A stretch of 64,000 bases of DNA from Nageia nagi (GCA_050084985.1 JBITNC010000001.1:181226001-181290000); one strand, 5' to 3'; shown: positions 23,801 through 37,002, counted from the first letter of the stretch. Translations and numbers: made by a program. Notes: a model not told the origin generated them from the sequence alone.

Positions 23801-24640
23801 GATCAAGACTAGTCATATCAAAATAAGACTAAGCAAAGACATCATAACATTCTTTTAACACTAGGTCAGACCTTTCCCTTTCTTACAAGGTTAACCAAGA
23901 TCCTATTTTGATCAACTTTATGTTCTATTGGGTACCAATGTTTACATCTACTATTTCTTCACTAAAACATGATATTTCATCACTAAGTTGGGGAGGCTTA
24001 GGCCATGCCTCTAGTCCTACATCCAAAATTAGTTGTAATATATATATGGAAAATGGAGTGAAAGTGTTGGGATCCCAATGGAATCACTCCATTAAGGAAG
24101 GGGAAGATTGACCTTTTAAATACTAACTTACTAGACCTAGGATTGACTTGATAAAAAATGAATGAAAATAAGGAATAAAAGGAAACAACTAACCTACAAT
24201 ATCTTCATCATCTATGAAAACATCTTTGTCAGAATAGGCCTAATATTGCATGAACCAAGCTATGAGTCTCCCTTCACTATATTTGGGGAACTCACTTCTT
24301 GCCCCCAACTTCTCAAGAATAATATCATCATTTCAAAAAATTTCCACTCGAACCAAAGTAGTAGATGGTAAGAACAAATCTACATAGTAAGCTTCCAAGT
24401 CTTCCATAGGATCATGTATCACACCATAATGCAACCACTCATCGAATATATCTCTAGTGTTCTCCTCATCACTACTATCAATATGTTGGATGGTTGGTGT
24501 TGATGAGGGTGTGCTAGGTGCAAACTCATCAAATCCAATGTTAATTTTCCTCTAGTGTTGACCTTAATTTGGAATAGGTTCTATGATACCCTTCTCATTC
24601 TTACCTATTCCTTTTCCACTATATTGACATTTATATATGC
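23800..24640 (-). pseudogene. TE4 protease-RT linker, degenerate
   Basis: The minus strand shows YSGKGIGKNEKGIIEPIPN near 24610 and an acidic stretch with IFDEWLHYGVIHDPMEDLEAY (about 24450-24390), positions and composition expected before RT in Tat-like pol. The upstream protease and gag are not recognisable, so the element is cut at about 24640. Confidence 0.45.
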
Positions 24641-25169
24641 ATTGGTTAGTGAAAGCAAAATCAATACTATTAAAATATATTATGTATGAACAAACAACAT
24701 AAGAGATAGTGAATATAGAAAGCTTCACAAATAACTAAGATAATGTATTAAATTAGTCTTTTCATGAAACTATTTGGTAGGGCTTTGAAGAAGTAAAAGA
24801 CCATAGCCATCCAAAGTGATGGAGCTAGAAGTGGTCTTATGGCTTTTAACTTATACATTTATCAATATAATCATACGACCATTGATTTCTATCTTTGTTA
24901 ATATTTAATTTAAAAAATAAAAAGGATATAAGGATCAATGATAGTTATTTGAAATTGAAGAATAGATTTTGAAGTTTAAATAATTATAGTTATTTATATA
25001 AATAGTTTTAAAATAATATCTTTTAACGATTATATTGATCAATTTAGATTAGTAAATAGAATCTTTTAAAATAAAATGAAAGTATTATATAAATATATAT
25101 ACTTTCTATACTATATGGATAATTTGGTAGGTCTTATAAACCTTTAAGATTATGAAAGAAGGAAAATAC

Positions 25170-25201
<32 letters not shown>

Positions 25202-27470
25202 ATAGGTATTAAATTGGATAAAGAATTGTATAAGAATTTATATGGTAAATTATTTATTTAGACTGTGAACTACATTCTTATGCGAGAAGATATAAGAAGG
25301 TTGTAGTTGAAAATAGTCATAGTTTGGATATGGATATTAGATTGGAATAAATAAAAAGATTTTATTTTATCAATTTAGTAAAATAACTAAGTAAATGAAA
25401 TTTATTTAGTTACAAGAGTTTCTATTTAATGGGATGACTTTAATATTTTAGAGAATAGTTTGGACAAGATGTTCAAATTTGATAAATAGAACTTGAATTC
25501 ATTATAAAATAATGGTATCTTATTTTCAAAAATATTGTGATATAAATGTAAACATTTTATGTGAGAAAACATTAAAAAATTATGTATGTCATATAAAAGG
25601 ATGGGATGTCTTCATTAACATAAGGTAGTATGCTAATGATGAAATGTCCTTGATTATTGAGATGTGTTTATGAAATAAAAAAGGATAGGTTTATATCTCA
25701 AATAACATGTTAAACAATGAATTTGGAATTGTAAATTCTATATCATGCCTTTTTTTAAATTTGTTGAATAAATTTGAATAGAATATTTTGTATAATGAAC
25801 ATAGGTCCTAAACCATCCTCATTAATATAGATAAGTATGTTGAGCATAGATAGTATTTCATAATAATATGTTGTACTTATGAATTATTATTTGGTTAGTT
25901 TCAGGACTAGTATCTACTAGTATTGGTAGAAATAAGTACCATGTATGCATTATCCTATAATTATTGTAATTTTAGAATAATGCTTCGACTTGATTACATC
26001 ATAAGGTAAGAAAATATAATCAAATATGTGATAGAAAAAATTTGGTTAGTGAGGATTGAATTATTAATTTATATGGTGATCCAGCAATGACTTAATACTT
26101 TTTATTAAATAATTTTTAATATGTTGGTATCAAAAATTTTCTATGATGTCCTAGTAAATAAGGTACAAGAACTATCCTTAGCATAGGTAGGTAGCTGATG
26201 GGGATAGTACTATTTTTGTATATATTTGGACTTATGTGGTTTGTTTAAATATCATTATTGATTAAGAATCAATTTTTCTATATACTTGATTGTAGTTTTT
26301 TGTGATGTTTCCTATGTCTAGAAATGATTGTTTTGATGGATGAAAATTTTTTATGCATAGTTTGTTAGTTGCTTTGGATTTAAATTGGTATTCTCATAAA
26401 GTCATGTGAATGTATGAAAATTGATTAAAATATTTAATTATGCATCTCAATTCAAGAGTTGGTTCTAATATGCAATTAGTAGTTCAAGAATGAGAATGTT
26501 CAAGGATGGTGAAGAACATGGAGGCTTAGCATGAGAAATATAATTTGTTGACTGTGTTATAAATTCAAATGATTCATACATATAATTGATGAAAATGAGA
26601 TATACTTTTGTATTTGAGTATATATTAAAGTTTGTATTAGAAATATGTATTTATTTTTCTTGATTATGTTTTAAAGGAATATGTTCTTACATTTAACAAT
26701 TTTCTTGAAAAGGTGATTACTTTTGTATTGGTATGAATGTTAAACATTGGAAAAATATAAATTTTACACTTGATATATATTTGAATGAGTTAGTTAGTAT
26801 TGTTATCATTCAATATTGGAACATTTAATACTTTAAAAAAAATCTAGTGTGCAATTTGTGGTCTATTTTGTGTTACAAACTAGGACAATTTAGTTAGGAG
26901 CAAGGGCCCATTCAACATATTAAAATGAAGCAATCCCAAAAATACAACATCATATAATGTTTTTTAACAATCATATCTTATTGTTTTAAGATAGGTCAAT
27001 CCTAGTTTATTTTGGTATGCATTTAAAAACCATAAAATCTTATGGTTATGTTGTAAGTTTAGCATTAAAACATAACATATAATACATAAGTATCTAGTCT
27101 ATCTAAAATACCATTAATTACATAGTAACACATCTATTTGAATAAATATTTCATTCCATTACATAACAATATCAATAGCATAATATAAATCAAAAGTATG
27201 CAAATATATAAAATTTAATTGCATAATTATAAAACCATGCATAAACAACATGCTAAAATACTCAACAATATGCTCATATGGGTCTAAAAAATCATTTGCA
27301 TGTATTAAAAATGTTATGCACCATCCAAAACACAATACATATACCTCAATGAAATAATAAAATATATGCATTTCATGGAATATATATCAAAAAAGTACAT
27401 AATTATCCAAATAAATAATAATCACATAAATATCAAAATGCACAAGTCTCAAGTTTTTTAGTCTTTTTAT
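24641..27470. other. AT-rich region without recognised features
   Basis: No coding, LTR or terminal-repeat structure was recognised on either strand, apart from a TA microsatellite. It may be very old repeat DNA. Confidence 0.4.
25172..25202. repeat. (TA)n microsatellite
   Basis: An uninterrupted TA dinucleotide run of about 15 units. Confidence 0.95.
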
Positions 27471-28029
27471 TGGTGCCTTGAGGATAAGGGGGATGCCTCA
27501 TGTTGTCTCAATGTAGATGGAAAGGTTACCTAATATCTCAATGTCATATTAGGACCCCTATGATGTAACCAATAGGTGGCATGTAATGATGTCATTATGT
27601 GTAAACTCTTGCTCATGTTGTGTGATCTATATGATAAGATGGAATTCTATGAGCTCTCAAGTACATCTCAAATAGGTATCCTTCTCCTAGTAAACTCTAT
27701 ATTATATACATATACCTACTTGTACAAGATATCGATATGTTAGCCCAAGCTATTTATGGTGGTGCTCAACTCTTGCTCCCTCTATTTGCTCTTAGCTAAC
27801 TAATATTATAGATTCATAATATGCTTAGCCTCTTCCCCTATGATATCTAGAATTGATACATCTAATGATAGACCTATTATACCTCATTGATGAGATCCTT
27901 GTATCTATTGTACTAATCTCTAGAGATGCTCTTCCTCCTCATTCTCATTATCACCTCCTCCACTAAGATCCTCTTGTGGAGCCTGTGGCTCTACCACTCT
28001 TGCTACCCTCTCAGCTATCTGAATTTATC
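27470..28029 (-). pseudogene. Possible second PMD-type C-terminal fragment
   Basis: The minus strand contains an open, acidic stretch (VARVVEPQAPQEDLSGGG then DNENEEEEHL, about 28005-27925) followed by degraded sequence. It directly abuts the truncated 5' LTR of TE6. The composition resembles C-terminal tails of PMD-type proteins and it has the same orientation as the PMD pseudogene at 31039-33160, but I see no diagnostic motif. It may equally be unrelated. Confidence 0.25.
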
Positions 28030-28319
28030 ACCATGCATCAATGGTGTGCATCTTGAGGATCGAGGGTTCCATATTTTGGTGTTCAAATATATTAATTAAT
28101 ACATGCAAAGATCCATCATGAGCTTGCCTCAAATTAGATCAAAATCCTTCAAATATTTATTTCTATTTACTTTTAAGGATTATACATACACTTCATATTA
28201 GGTGCATGTTATTTATGCATATTTATTATATTTGACATAGTGTACATATCTATCTCTTCTTATATAGTAGATCATTTTATTTATTATGTATATATATTTT
28301 ATAAAATTTGAGGTCTACA
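28030..28319 (+). repeat. TE6 5' LTR, 5'-truncated
   Basis: Aligns with the distal part of the 3' LTR (36727-37002): GCATCTTGAGGAT, TTCCAAATTTTGGTGTT (variant), CTCAAATTAGATCAAAAT, TACACTTCATAT(T/C)AGGTGC. The match ends abruptly at about 28030, so some 430 bp of LTR are missing. Confidence 0.85.
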
Positions 28320-28321
28320 TT

Positions 28322-28333
28322 TTGGTGAACCTG
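28322..28333 (+). promoter_or_regulatory. TE6 primer-binding site (putative)
   Basis: TTGGTGAACCTG three bases after the LTR end, nearly the same as in TE3 and TE8. Confidence 0.6.
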
Positions 28334-28479
28334 ATATTCTTCCACACTTTGATTCCATTCTAGGGCATCCTTTCTTAGGATTTATGAATCCATTCAAGTT
28401 ATTACCTCTTTCCTTACCCAGGGTGCTTAGAGTAATGGCTTGAGAAAATGATAAAACTAGGCTTTAATATGCTTATATT

Positions 28480-30450
28480 ACAAAGATGAATATTAATAAA
28501 GAATAATATAAGGCTTCTAGAAGTAAGTTTTATTTTGATAAGATCAACAGAAGTATTAGGATTAACCTTGATTTACCTATGCAAGAGCCTCATCCCAATG
28601 ATAGAATGGATACTGATGAGGATAATGATATTGAATCTACAAGTTCTAGTAAAAGAATGGATATTATTGGAAAAAATCCTAATAAGGTTAATATGTATTT
28701 TATTGAATATGATTTTGAAAATGTAAGCTTGGGAAGCCATGGTGATACTTATGATAGTGATGCTAAAAATGAAAAATTAGATAGAATTCCTAGCTATGCT
28801 AGATCAATAATGAATTGCTATCTAATAAAGAAAAATTGAAGTATTATCTTACTAACACTGCTAAAGAGGTTATATATATTCTAACAAATTGTGAATTATT
28901 AGAAGTAGGTACAACAACTCTATAATCTTTGAATAGTTTATTTTCTTATAAAAATGTAGGCTTTACAAAATGAAGGGGTTCTATTACCATGAAAGATGCT
29001 GCTAATGACATGGACTACATGCATGCCACCAATAACATGGAAGCAGAATAAACTAAACCTCTAAATGAGGTGACTATCAAGGATGCTAATGAAGAGAGAA
29101 AAGTAGAGTTTGAACCTTCAATAACCTATTCTAAAGGTCATGGTCTAGGTATATTTCTTGAGTTTTCTAATATGGATAAAGGTAAGGTCATGTTAATTGA
29201 TGATGAAATTGCAGAAGATGTTGCTAAATAAGTTTCTATTATGATTAATAATGCTTATGTACATGATCCTAATTGGTCAAAAGAAGAGCATGAAATAAAA
29301 ATTGAAGCTATTTTTGAATATCAAGAAACTAATTTCTTTCATAAGGCCAATGAAGAATAATAATTACAATTTATGTTGTAATTTATTGATAAATTTTACC
29401 ATGAAACAATACATAGAATTGAACCATTGGTAGCACTAAAAGAAGATGAACTTAGAAGGTAAACAAAAAATAAACAAATCTCTCAAAATATAAATACACC
29501 CCCACAAACCCCACCACCAACCTTAAAGATCAATATACCTATAGAGAATAACCTCTTATAGGGACCAATAATGGAAAGACAATGTAGGAAAGGCTTGAAA
29601 GCTTAAAAAAAATATATGCCTAAGGATGATGAAGATGATTTTATATGTTTCTTAAAGCATACATTTACTAATAGAATTGTTTCTTAATTATTTATTGGTA
29701 AAAAGGGTGAAATTTACAAAATTTGATGGTTTACAAGATCCAAAAATGCATGTTAGAAAATTTCAAGAGGAAGCTATATAATATGTTCATGATAAAGATA
29801 TGCTTGCAAAATATGGATGATAATTTCAAAATTTCAAGAGGAATATATAATATGTTCATGATAAAGAAATTGTAGGGTTTTAAGAAATATCATTCAAGAT
29901 TTCATTAATAAGAAAGTAATTTATATGGATAATGATCCTCAAGCAGAATGATTTGTACATCTTGATAATAGACAATTAGAGATATTTATGAACTCTTTAC
30001 CAAATACAACTTAACAAATAAAAGGCTTCATTGGTTCATTAAGTACTTCATATTGTATGAAATATTATTTCCCTAATAAGCATGAATGTAGGAGACATCA
30101 ATAATAAGTAAGAAAGGGCTCTAGTGGATAGCAAATAAAGTACCATGATGAAGCTTATAAAATGAACAATGCTAATTATTTGCAAGACTATTTGCATGTT
30201 GTAAATGATGTAAAATACATCATAAGAAAGGTACATGCTTTTATACCTACATCTACAAATTACAAATGGGTTGTTAAACCTTCCTAGGTACATAAAGTTA
30301 TTACTTAAAGTTGAAAAATTCAAATTTGTAGTGCATCATAAGTAGGTTGTTTTCTGCAAAATCAATTAGGTATGTTGCATTGTCATAATGGTTAGGTCAT
30401 TATTTCATTCATCTTCTTGGTAGATTTTGAAAAGGTTCCTCATATATTTT
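28480..30450 (+). pseudogene. TE6 gag-like coding traces
   Basis: Acidic N-terminal region (DRMDTDEDNDIESTSSSKR, 28603-28660) followed by VEFEPSITYSKGHGLGIFL and a lysine/glutamate-rich stretch. Around 29710-29800 the block KFDGLQDPKMHVRKFQEEA has the form of the capsid start of Tat-type gag. About 40 bp of this block (AATTTCAAGAGGAA...CATGATAAAGA) is repeated at 29833-29872. Stops occur throughout. No zinc knuckle is visible. Confidence 0.5.
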
Positions 30451-31038
30451 TCTTCCCAAATGATCAAAACCCACCCTATTAAAAATGTGCAACTATCTTT
30501 TAACTATTAATGGTATACATTTACTAGACCATAATAAAAAAGAAATAGTATATATTTAATCCTTGAAGTTTGCTAAAATGTTTGAAATAATTTCTATCAG
30601 GGTTTAAGTGTGTTAACAAAGAAAAACTCAACCATATTTGTAATTACTTATGTGTTGTAATTGAGGGACCCTATTTTATATTCATTTGTGAGTTTGAGTT
30701 AGGAGATAAAATTGAATATAGGTTTGCAAATTATTCTAAATTTTTTCATTACATTTGTTATGTGCTTGTTTTTATCTTATAGTTTACATTCTTTTTTTTG
30801 TTGTAAATAAAAATGTAAAGTGATGTATATGGTTTGTTGTTTTTAAACTTTTGAACTTATACTTTGAACTTTTAATTTCAAAATTTGAAAGTACAACTAT
30901 GTAAGCAACTAAATCATTCATTAAACAAAGTAACAAAAATGGAACATGAATTCATAATTGTACACAAAAATTGGAGCAAAAAAAATAATATAATATAAAG
31001 ATCAAAAAATGGGGTGGAACCATGTCTCAAAGTACATC

Positions 31039-33160
31039 CTAGTGGCATGTACTACTACCACTACTCTCTATATCATTAGGCCTAGAATTTCTCCTAGACC
31101 CACTACTACACACAAATATAGACATAGCACCTAAAACATCACTAGAGCTAATATTGTGAGAAGCTAATAAAGTCTTGGCCCTATTACACTTCCTATTAAG
31201 TACAATAATTTAATTTTCTCTCTTCTCAATCTTATCCATAAGATCCTAGATAAATGCCCACTGCTCATTAGGTGGGGGCATATCCACCATCTCCTGTAGT
31301 CTCTATAGATACTACTCCATCGATGCTATTTGAGCATCCCTAGCCCCCATAGTGGCTTCTAAAGTGGATAGATTTGATTCCATGTTTGGAATCCTCATTT
31401 CATAAGGATTTAGCATCTCAACTTCTTCCTCTAAGGTAGCAATCTAGGTTGTTGTCTCTCTTGTAATACACAAAAATATCATAAGTTAGTTCTCCATAAA
31501 CATGTTAATCCAAAACTCAAAGGTATCATAAACAAATAAGTATGAGATAGGGTGTTACCTACTACAATAAGTGGTATAGCCTCAACCAAGGCCTATAATC
31601 CTAGTGCTGGGATGGAAGACTATTCTTTCACTACAATATCATACATAGGATTATGAACATTTTATGGGTTCTCATCAAAAGATCTCTATGAAACTACAAC
31701 CATCTCCTCATTCTCCTATTCATCATCCTCATCAATTCCCAATGGGACTAGCTTAATATTCTCCCATCATGCCACATATCCCCTCATAGTTCCAAGAGCC
31801 ATGGAGGTATCCTCAATGGGGTCTAAAGTCTTGGGCTCCTACCTATTGGTCTACCATCCATAAATGATTTATGCCTTTGGTGGATCATCCCTCTTATCTC
31901 TCTATTGAATATAGTAGACTAGGGTAAGAGGAATTCCCTTTCTAATCCCAAACTACCTAAGTACCCTTTGAAGGAAGCATGGTTGCCTCACCTAAGAAAG
32001 ATGGTAGGTATTCTCGTCCTAAACATAATCTACATAGAAGACCCATACCAAGTCCTTAGGCTAGAGCTAGTTAATCTCTCACCTCCTTGTATCTAAAGAG
32101 TGTGGATACCTATAATCATAAATCCTAGATACCCAATAGGTCAAGGTAATGTTCAACAAGTCCTCCCTTACTCTCTAGAGTCCAACCGACTAAATCATAA
32201 CTATCTTCTCATACATCCGTACTTACAATAGGCCAACATGAGCAATTGTGATATTGAACTTGTCAACACACATAAAATTATGTAGATCCCTATATAATTA
32301 TGCCAAAAATAAAGTGCCCAAATAGAGTGTGTTCCCCTATTATAGATATCCTATACTATCCATACCATACCTAGAATAAATGCTAAACTACTCTTGTTTG
32401 GATACAAGTAAGTATAAATAATAGAGGTAATGAGAAGCATCAAATTTCTAGCTAAAGGGACAAATTTGCATACCTTAGATAAATGGGATGCTTTATGATC
32501 CTAATCATGGTTTACCTATCCTATCAACCATGTTGTAAAACTATACTTTTATTCATTGTTTGAAAGCTCAACTTGATGGAAAAGCCAATCCCATTTTGGA
32601 ATACCCCAAATTTGATACACATATAGTAAAGCAACAATCATTTCACCTAGGGGAGGGTGAAAAGTATTTGTATTTTGGTCCCAAAATTTAGCCAAAGCTA
32701 TAAGAAGAGGAAGGTCATGCTATATGTGATTAGTGATGGCTATATCATTGAGCCTTGATCACATGAGGATATAATCCTCATGATTAGTCCTAGGCCATTG
32801 CTTGGTGTTATATAATGCCATTATGGATATAGCTTCATCCCTAATATTAATTTTGTAGTCCTACAAAGACCAAAATACAAATTCATGTTACTAATTGTAA
32901 AAACTTAAGGTATACAAATATAAAAATGGCTATTAAATGGACTAATGAAACTTAAGCCCAAAATAGCCTTTAAAGAAAAAAAATATGGGATGAAAAATGG
33001 TAACATAAAGAACCTTAGGGTTTTTATAAAACCATAAAGAAAATGGAAAAAGAATGAAACTTATCACATGCTCAAAAGGGAGGTTATGCATATAATCAAC
33101 CACATGTCCCTTTCACCTAGTCAAGGGCCTCTCCATGATGTGCCAACCATTATCCACCAT
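31039..33160 (-). pseudogene. Plant mobile domain (PMD, PF10536) gene, intron-containing, decayed
   Basis: Exon 1 (33160-33068) starts MVDNGWHIMERP, 31 codons. The intron (33067-32861) has GT and AG ends (GTGATAAG...TTTGTAG) and phase 0. Exon 2 carries the PMD signature FWDQNTNTFHPPLGEMIVAL (about 32690-32630), then LYRDLHNFMCVDKFNITIAH (about 32300-32240), LVWVFYVDYV, QRVLR-stop-FGIRKGIP (about 31960) and ALGTMRGYV (about 31799), and a coiled C-terminus ending at a stop at 31039. About 20 in-frame stops, nearly all explained by W or Q codons, and at least two net frameshifts. Arabidopsis PMD proteins (MAIN/MAIL1) act in silencing. It lies antisense inside TE6. Confidence 0.75.
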
Positions 33161-33275
33161 GTCAGCAAAAGAGTAAAACAAATGAATGACTGGGGGCACA
33201 AAGTCAAAGACAAATTGAAAATGGAAGGATAGTTAATAGTAGAGGAGATCACCTAGCAACACAATCCTTTCAAAG

Positions 33276-33286
33276 ATATAAATATA
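33276..33286 (-). promoter_or_regulatory. Possible TATA element of the PMD gene
   Basis: The minus strand reads CTATATTTATA about 120 bp before the PMD ATG. In such AT-rich DNA a chance match is likely. Confidence 0.2.
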
Positions 33287-34980
33287 GGATAACAGGATGA
33301 TAAAATAAGAATTCAATGCCAAAAATCTAATTTTTATTTAATTTTTACCTAAACCCTAGCTAAACAAGTAACTTCTCAAGTATTCAATTTAATGCTTGAA
33401 TAATGATAGGTTATATGTGCAAATGAAGAGAATTGTATTAATTGGCCATAAGATATTTTTGAAAAGTTAATTTTACTTATTCCATGTTGGTAACAACATT
33501 TGAAACATAAAATTGATAAATAATTCAATGCATGATGACCAAACATGATAAAAATGGTAATATATAGCTTATGTTATACATTTGTGAGTAAATTAACTAT
33601 GTTCTATTTTTAGTAATTATTAATATTAAATGGATGCCATTAATAACATATTTTATGTAAAATGAGCAAATGATTCATGTGCACTATTCCAATTCTAGTT
33701 TTGTTGGATCATAATAAATGCATGAAAATAGATGCTACATGATGAAAAAGTTGAAAATTTTAAATTGTTAAATCAGATTTAATTAAATACCTATGCCATT
33801 TTTTTTTTGAGTAGATGCATATTTTTGGAATGATTCTTTGAATAATTATTTTTCCATTCCCATTAAATGAACTTTTTTTTTCTTGAAGTGCAGTTCTATC
33901 ATTCTCACACTATCAATGATGTGATTAAAGTGAAATTATAGATTCTTTCAAATGTTAATGATGTTATCATGGTTTTAATAGACCAAAATAATTGATATCA
34001 TGCTTGTATGATCATTGCATACACAAAAGATATATAAGGTCAAAATTGGTCAAATCATTGCTTATGTGAAAAATTTTATGATATGAAGAAATGCTCTTTC
34101 ATGGATTTTATGATGCAAAATTATTTATATAGTTGCTAATTAAAAATGGTTCAAAATTGCAGGCCATTTATCATTGTTCTCATGCTGTTAATGGTGCATC
34201 TTTACTATAAATTCATTGCAAATTATGTATGTTTACAATTCATTAAATATCTATTTTAAAATGCAATTATTTCATAAATACGCACCACACTATAATAGAA
34301 ATGCCAAAAAAAATTGTAAAAGATATGATCACCAAATTTTATGAAATAAATGCTATCAATGATGTAGGTTTACTTTAAAAATCAATAAAATCAATCAATT
34401 CAATGTGATCAAATATGCAAAATTGATATGTAAGGCCAATAAATATTTCAATATTTGGTATTTTTATGGAAATCAAATGCTATTGTCTCAATTAAAATTT
34501 AATATTGCTAACAAATATTTTTAAGGCCATGGTCACTCCATGAGCAAAATCTCTCAAATTATAAGATATTCCAAGCTTGGGGCAATAAAGAACCTCATCA
34601 GCTTAATAATCATAGCTCAATAGCACTATGAAGCATAACAACAATAGTGACATAATGGATATCATATTTATTTCATCCTTGATCTTTCAATTGATTATTC
34701 TTTAATGGGATGTGATCTATGTGGGTATTATGTTGGATTATGTTCAAAAGGTATTATTCAGGAAAGCATGTGATGTCCCCTTATACTTTTAGTGGGACCA
34801 ATCTAGTCATATCATACCATATATATTTGATGCATTTGCATTTATATTGTTGTAATTTATGATAGGAGTTTTAATGGGTCATTTGGACTCCATTGTAAGC
34901 CTCAAATGGGATGTCTCGCTCCTAATTAGTAGACTAGGCATGTGATTGCATTGAAGATCCTAGATTATGGGAATCCCAAG
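33287..34980. other. TE6 internal non-coding region
   Basis: AT-rich, no gene on either strand. The part at 34520-34690 aligns with TE3 13525-13690 (GGCCATGG...CATGAGCA...CCAAGCTTGG), which marks family-specific 3' sequence. Confidence 0.5.
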
Positions 34981-34984
34981 GTAT

Positions 34985-35215
34985 GTTTATGCATTATAGA
35001 GATTTACAACCACCAACATGCTAGCACCACATTAGGAAGGGACCCATACCCCCATATTGGCTCATGAGGACTCCAAGATCCCCACATTGGCACTTTAAGT
35101 CCTAGGGACCCATGTTCGCATATTGTATGATCATGACCCCCATGTTCGTATTATGAGTGATCATAACCCCCACATTGGCACTTTGAGTGATTGGGTCCCT
35201 CAAATACCTAACATT
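34985..35215. repeat. Degenerate tandem repeat in TE6 3' region
   Basis: Imperfect copies of a unit like ACCCCCACATTGGCACTTTG plus AGTGATC-type sequence, repeated about six times with a spacing of roughly 35-45 bp. Confidence 0.6.
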
Positions 35216-36271
35216 GGATTAGATGGGCCTAGAATGAATCCTAGGTGATTTTTGGACATAAGTAATGTATATATAGACATTGGAGCTTCAATTTTGGATA
35301 GCCATTATTGATTAGTATTACACTTATTCTTCTACTTCATCTAGTGGATAAGATCTTAACATATCACTAAGCATATTTCTTAAATGGAGCACCTAAGAGG
35401 GTATTTAGGCATTGGGATCTTGATTATCTATGACATTGGTATAGCATCTCTTCCCATCTGATGGCATTTTGAGGGTTTACTTATACCATTCAATTAATTA
35501 ACTAGGTTTCAAGGAGACCTCCTTCAGTGGAGAGGATTCAAGATCTAAGGGAGTGAATCTATCCCATGGTTATATAATTATTTAGTGTTGGATATTTTAT
35601 AGTGTCATACCCTAGTTGGTTCCCTTTAGGCCAATGACTACCATTGGGCTTGTTATTGTATTTGCTATCATTATATATTATTTGTATAGCCAAAGGGCAT
35701 TTGGGATCTCATGTTTCTATGTATTGCTTCATCTTCTACATGTGTTAGATCTTGATGGTTGTTTGTATTTGTAATTATCATTCAAAGGCATATGAATATG
35801 TTTGGGTTTGAATTATGCATGTATAACCTAACATTGATACTCTGGGATTGTGTTCATTGATATATGTTTGCATATACTATATGTTGACATTTTGGATATC
35901 TGAATGTTGAATATTAATGCTCTACCCCTAACATTGCATACTTAATAATTTGGATGTGTATTGGATTATCTAGACCTGATGTTAGGGCTTGATGATCCTA
36001 TATTGCTAGTTTATGGCTAAGTTTTAATTTTAGATCATTACAAATAAGGACTCAAATAGAGGTACTCTCCTCATACATGGATTCTAATTTTTAGCTTAAT
36101 TCCTTGAAGAAGTTAAAGCAAGGGGCAATACAAGACCAAAAGGGGACATTAAACATATCATACTCAACATATTAATAAAAAAAGGGAAGTCCACTTTACT
36201 ATTGAAATTTGTTTTCTCTTCTCTAAAACTTCTTTGTATTATGCAATTTCAATGATTTTCATTTCACATCC

Positions 36272-36285
36272 AAAGATGGGAAAAA
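36272..36285 (+). promoter_or_regulatory. TE6 polypurine tract
   Basis: AAAGATGGGAAAAA directly before the LTR start TGTATATGCC. Confidence 0.75.
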
Positions 36286-37002
36286 TGTATATGCCTAAAA
36301 ATAATTTATTATTTATTTAATAAATCATATTTAGACATCATAAATGATTTTTTATAATATTACAAATGTCAAGATAAAGTTGATATTACAATATAATGCC
36401 ATGTGTTATATCAAATAATATCATTTATCATGGTTCATATTTTAAAGTGTCTTTAATAAAACAATGATTCTATTATTGCTAGAGGTTAGCCTTCACTCCT
36501 CTCTATGTTTTTGTAGGATATATATGTGAGTGGAATAGGTTAACCTCCACATATTGAAACTCTTTTATATGATAATATATTTGATAGGTGCTTGTCTTTA
36601 GCTATCTTCATAGAGAAACGATGTCTCTTAACTCCACCTATTGTGAGAAATTGTTATACTTTGAGCTTTAAAACTTTCTACCTTTGATGCACTTTGTAAT
36701 TCTTCATATTCTACATCATGTGCAACATGCATCTTGAGGATTAAGGGTTCCAAATTTTGGTGTTTGAAGCTATTGATTCATACTTGCAAAGATACATCAT
36801 GAGCTTGGCTCAAATTAGATCAAAATTCTCAAAATACTCATTGCTATTTACATTTAAGGATTGTACATACACTTCATATCAGGTGCTTGTTGTTCATGGA
36901 TATTTACTGTATCTAATATGGTAAACATATATATCTCTTCTTATATATTATATCATTTTATATATTGTGTATATTTATATTTTTCACAATTTAAGGCCTA
37001 TA
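36286..37002 (+). repeat. TE6 3' LTR
   Basis: 717 bp from TGTATATGCC to AAGGCCTATA. The distal 275 bp match the 5' LTR remnant. No target duplication can be tested because the 5' LTR start is gone. Confidence 0.8.

Larger units (their letters stand above)
15490..24640 (-). mobile_element. TE4: Ty3/gypsy element remnant interrupted by TE5
   Basis: Minus-strand pol traces run from about 24640 (pre-RT linker) through RT, RNase H, second RNase H and integrase, and end near 15490. TE5 (16037-21355) lies inside the integrase, bounded by the duplicated GTTAG. Gag, protease and LTRs were not recognised, so the element is also truncated. It resembles TE1 and TE7 in domain order and belongs to the same broad Tat-like group. 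Confidence 0.75.
28030..37002 (+). mobile_element. TE6: LTR retrotransposon carrying an antisense PMD gene
   Basis: A truncated 5' LTR (28030-28319), PBS-like site, gag-like traces (28480-30450), an antisense PMD pseudogene (31039-33160), a 3' untranslated region with a degenerate tandem repeat, a polypurine tract and a complete 3' LTR (36286-37002). LTR start and end (TGTATATGCC...CTA(C/T)A) and 3' internal blocks match TE3. No RT or integrase was recognised on the plus strand, so it appears non-autonomous. Confidence 0.72.

Noticed and set aside
24641-27470. A host gene in the longest unassigned interval
   Set aside because: No open stretch with recognisable motifs or splice-linked exons was found on either strand.
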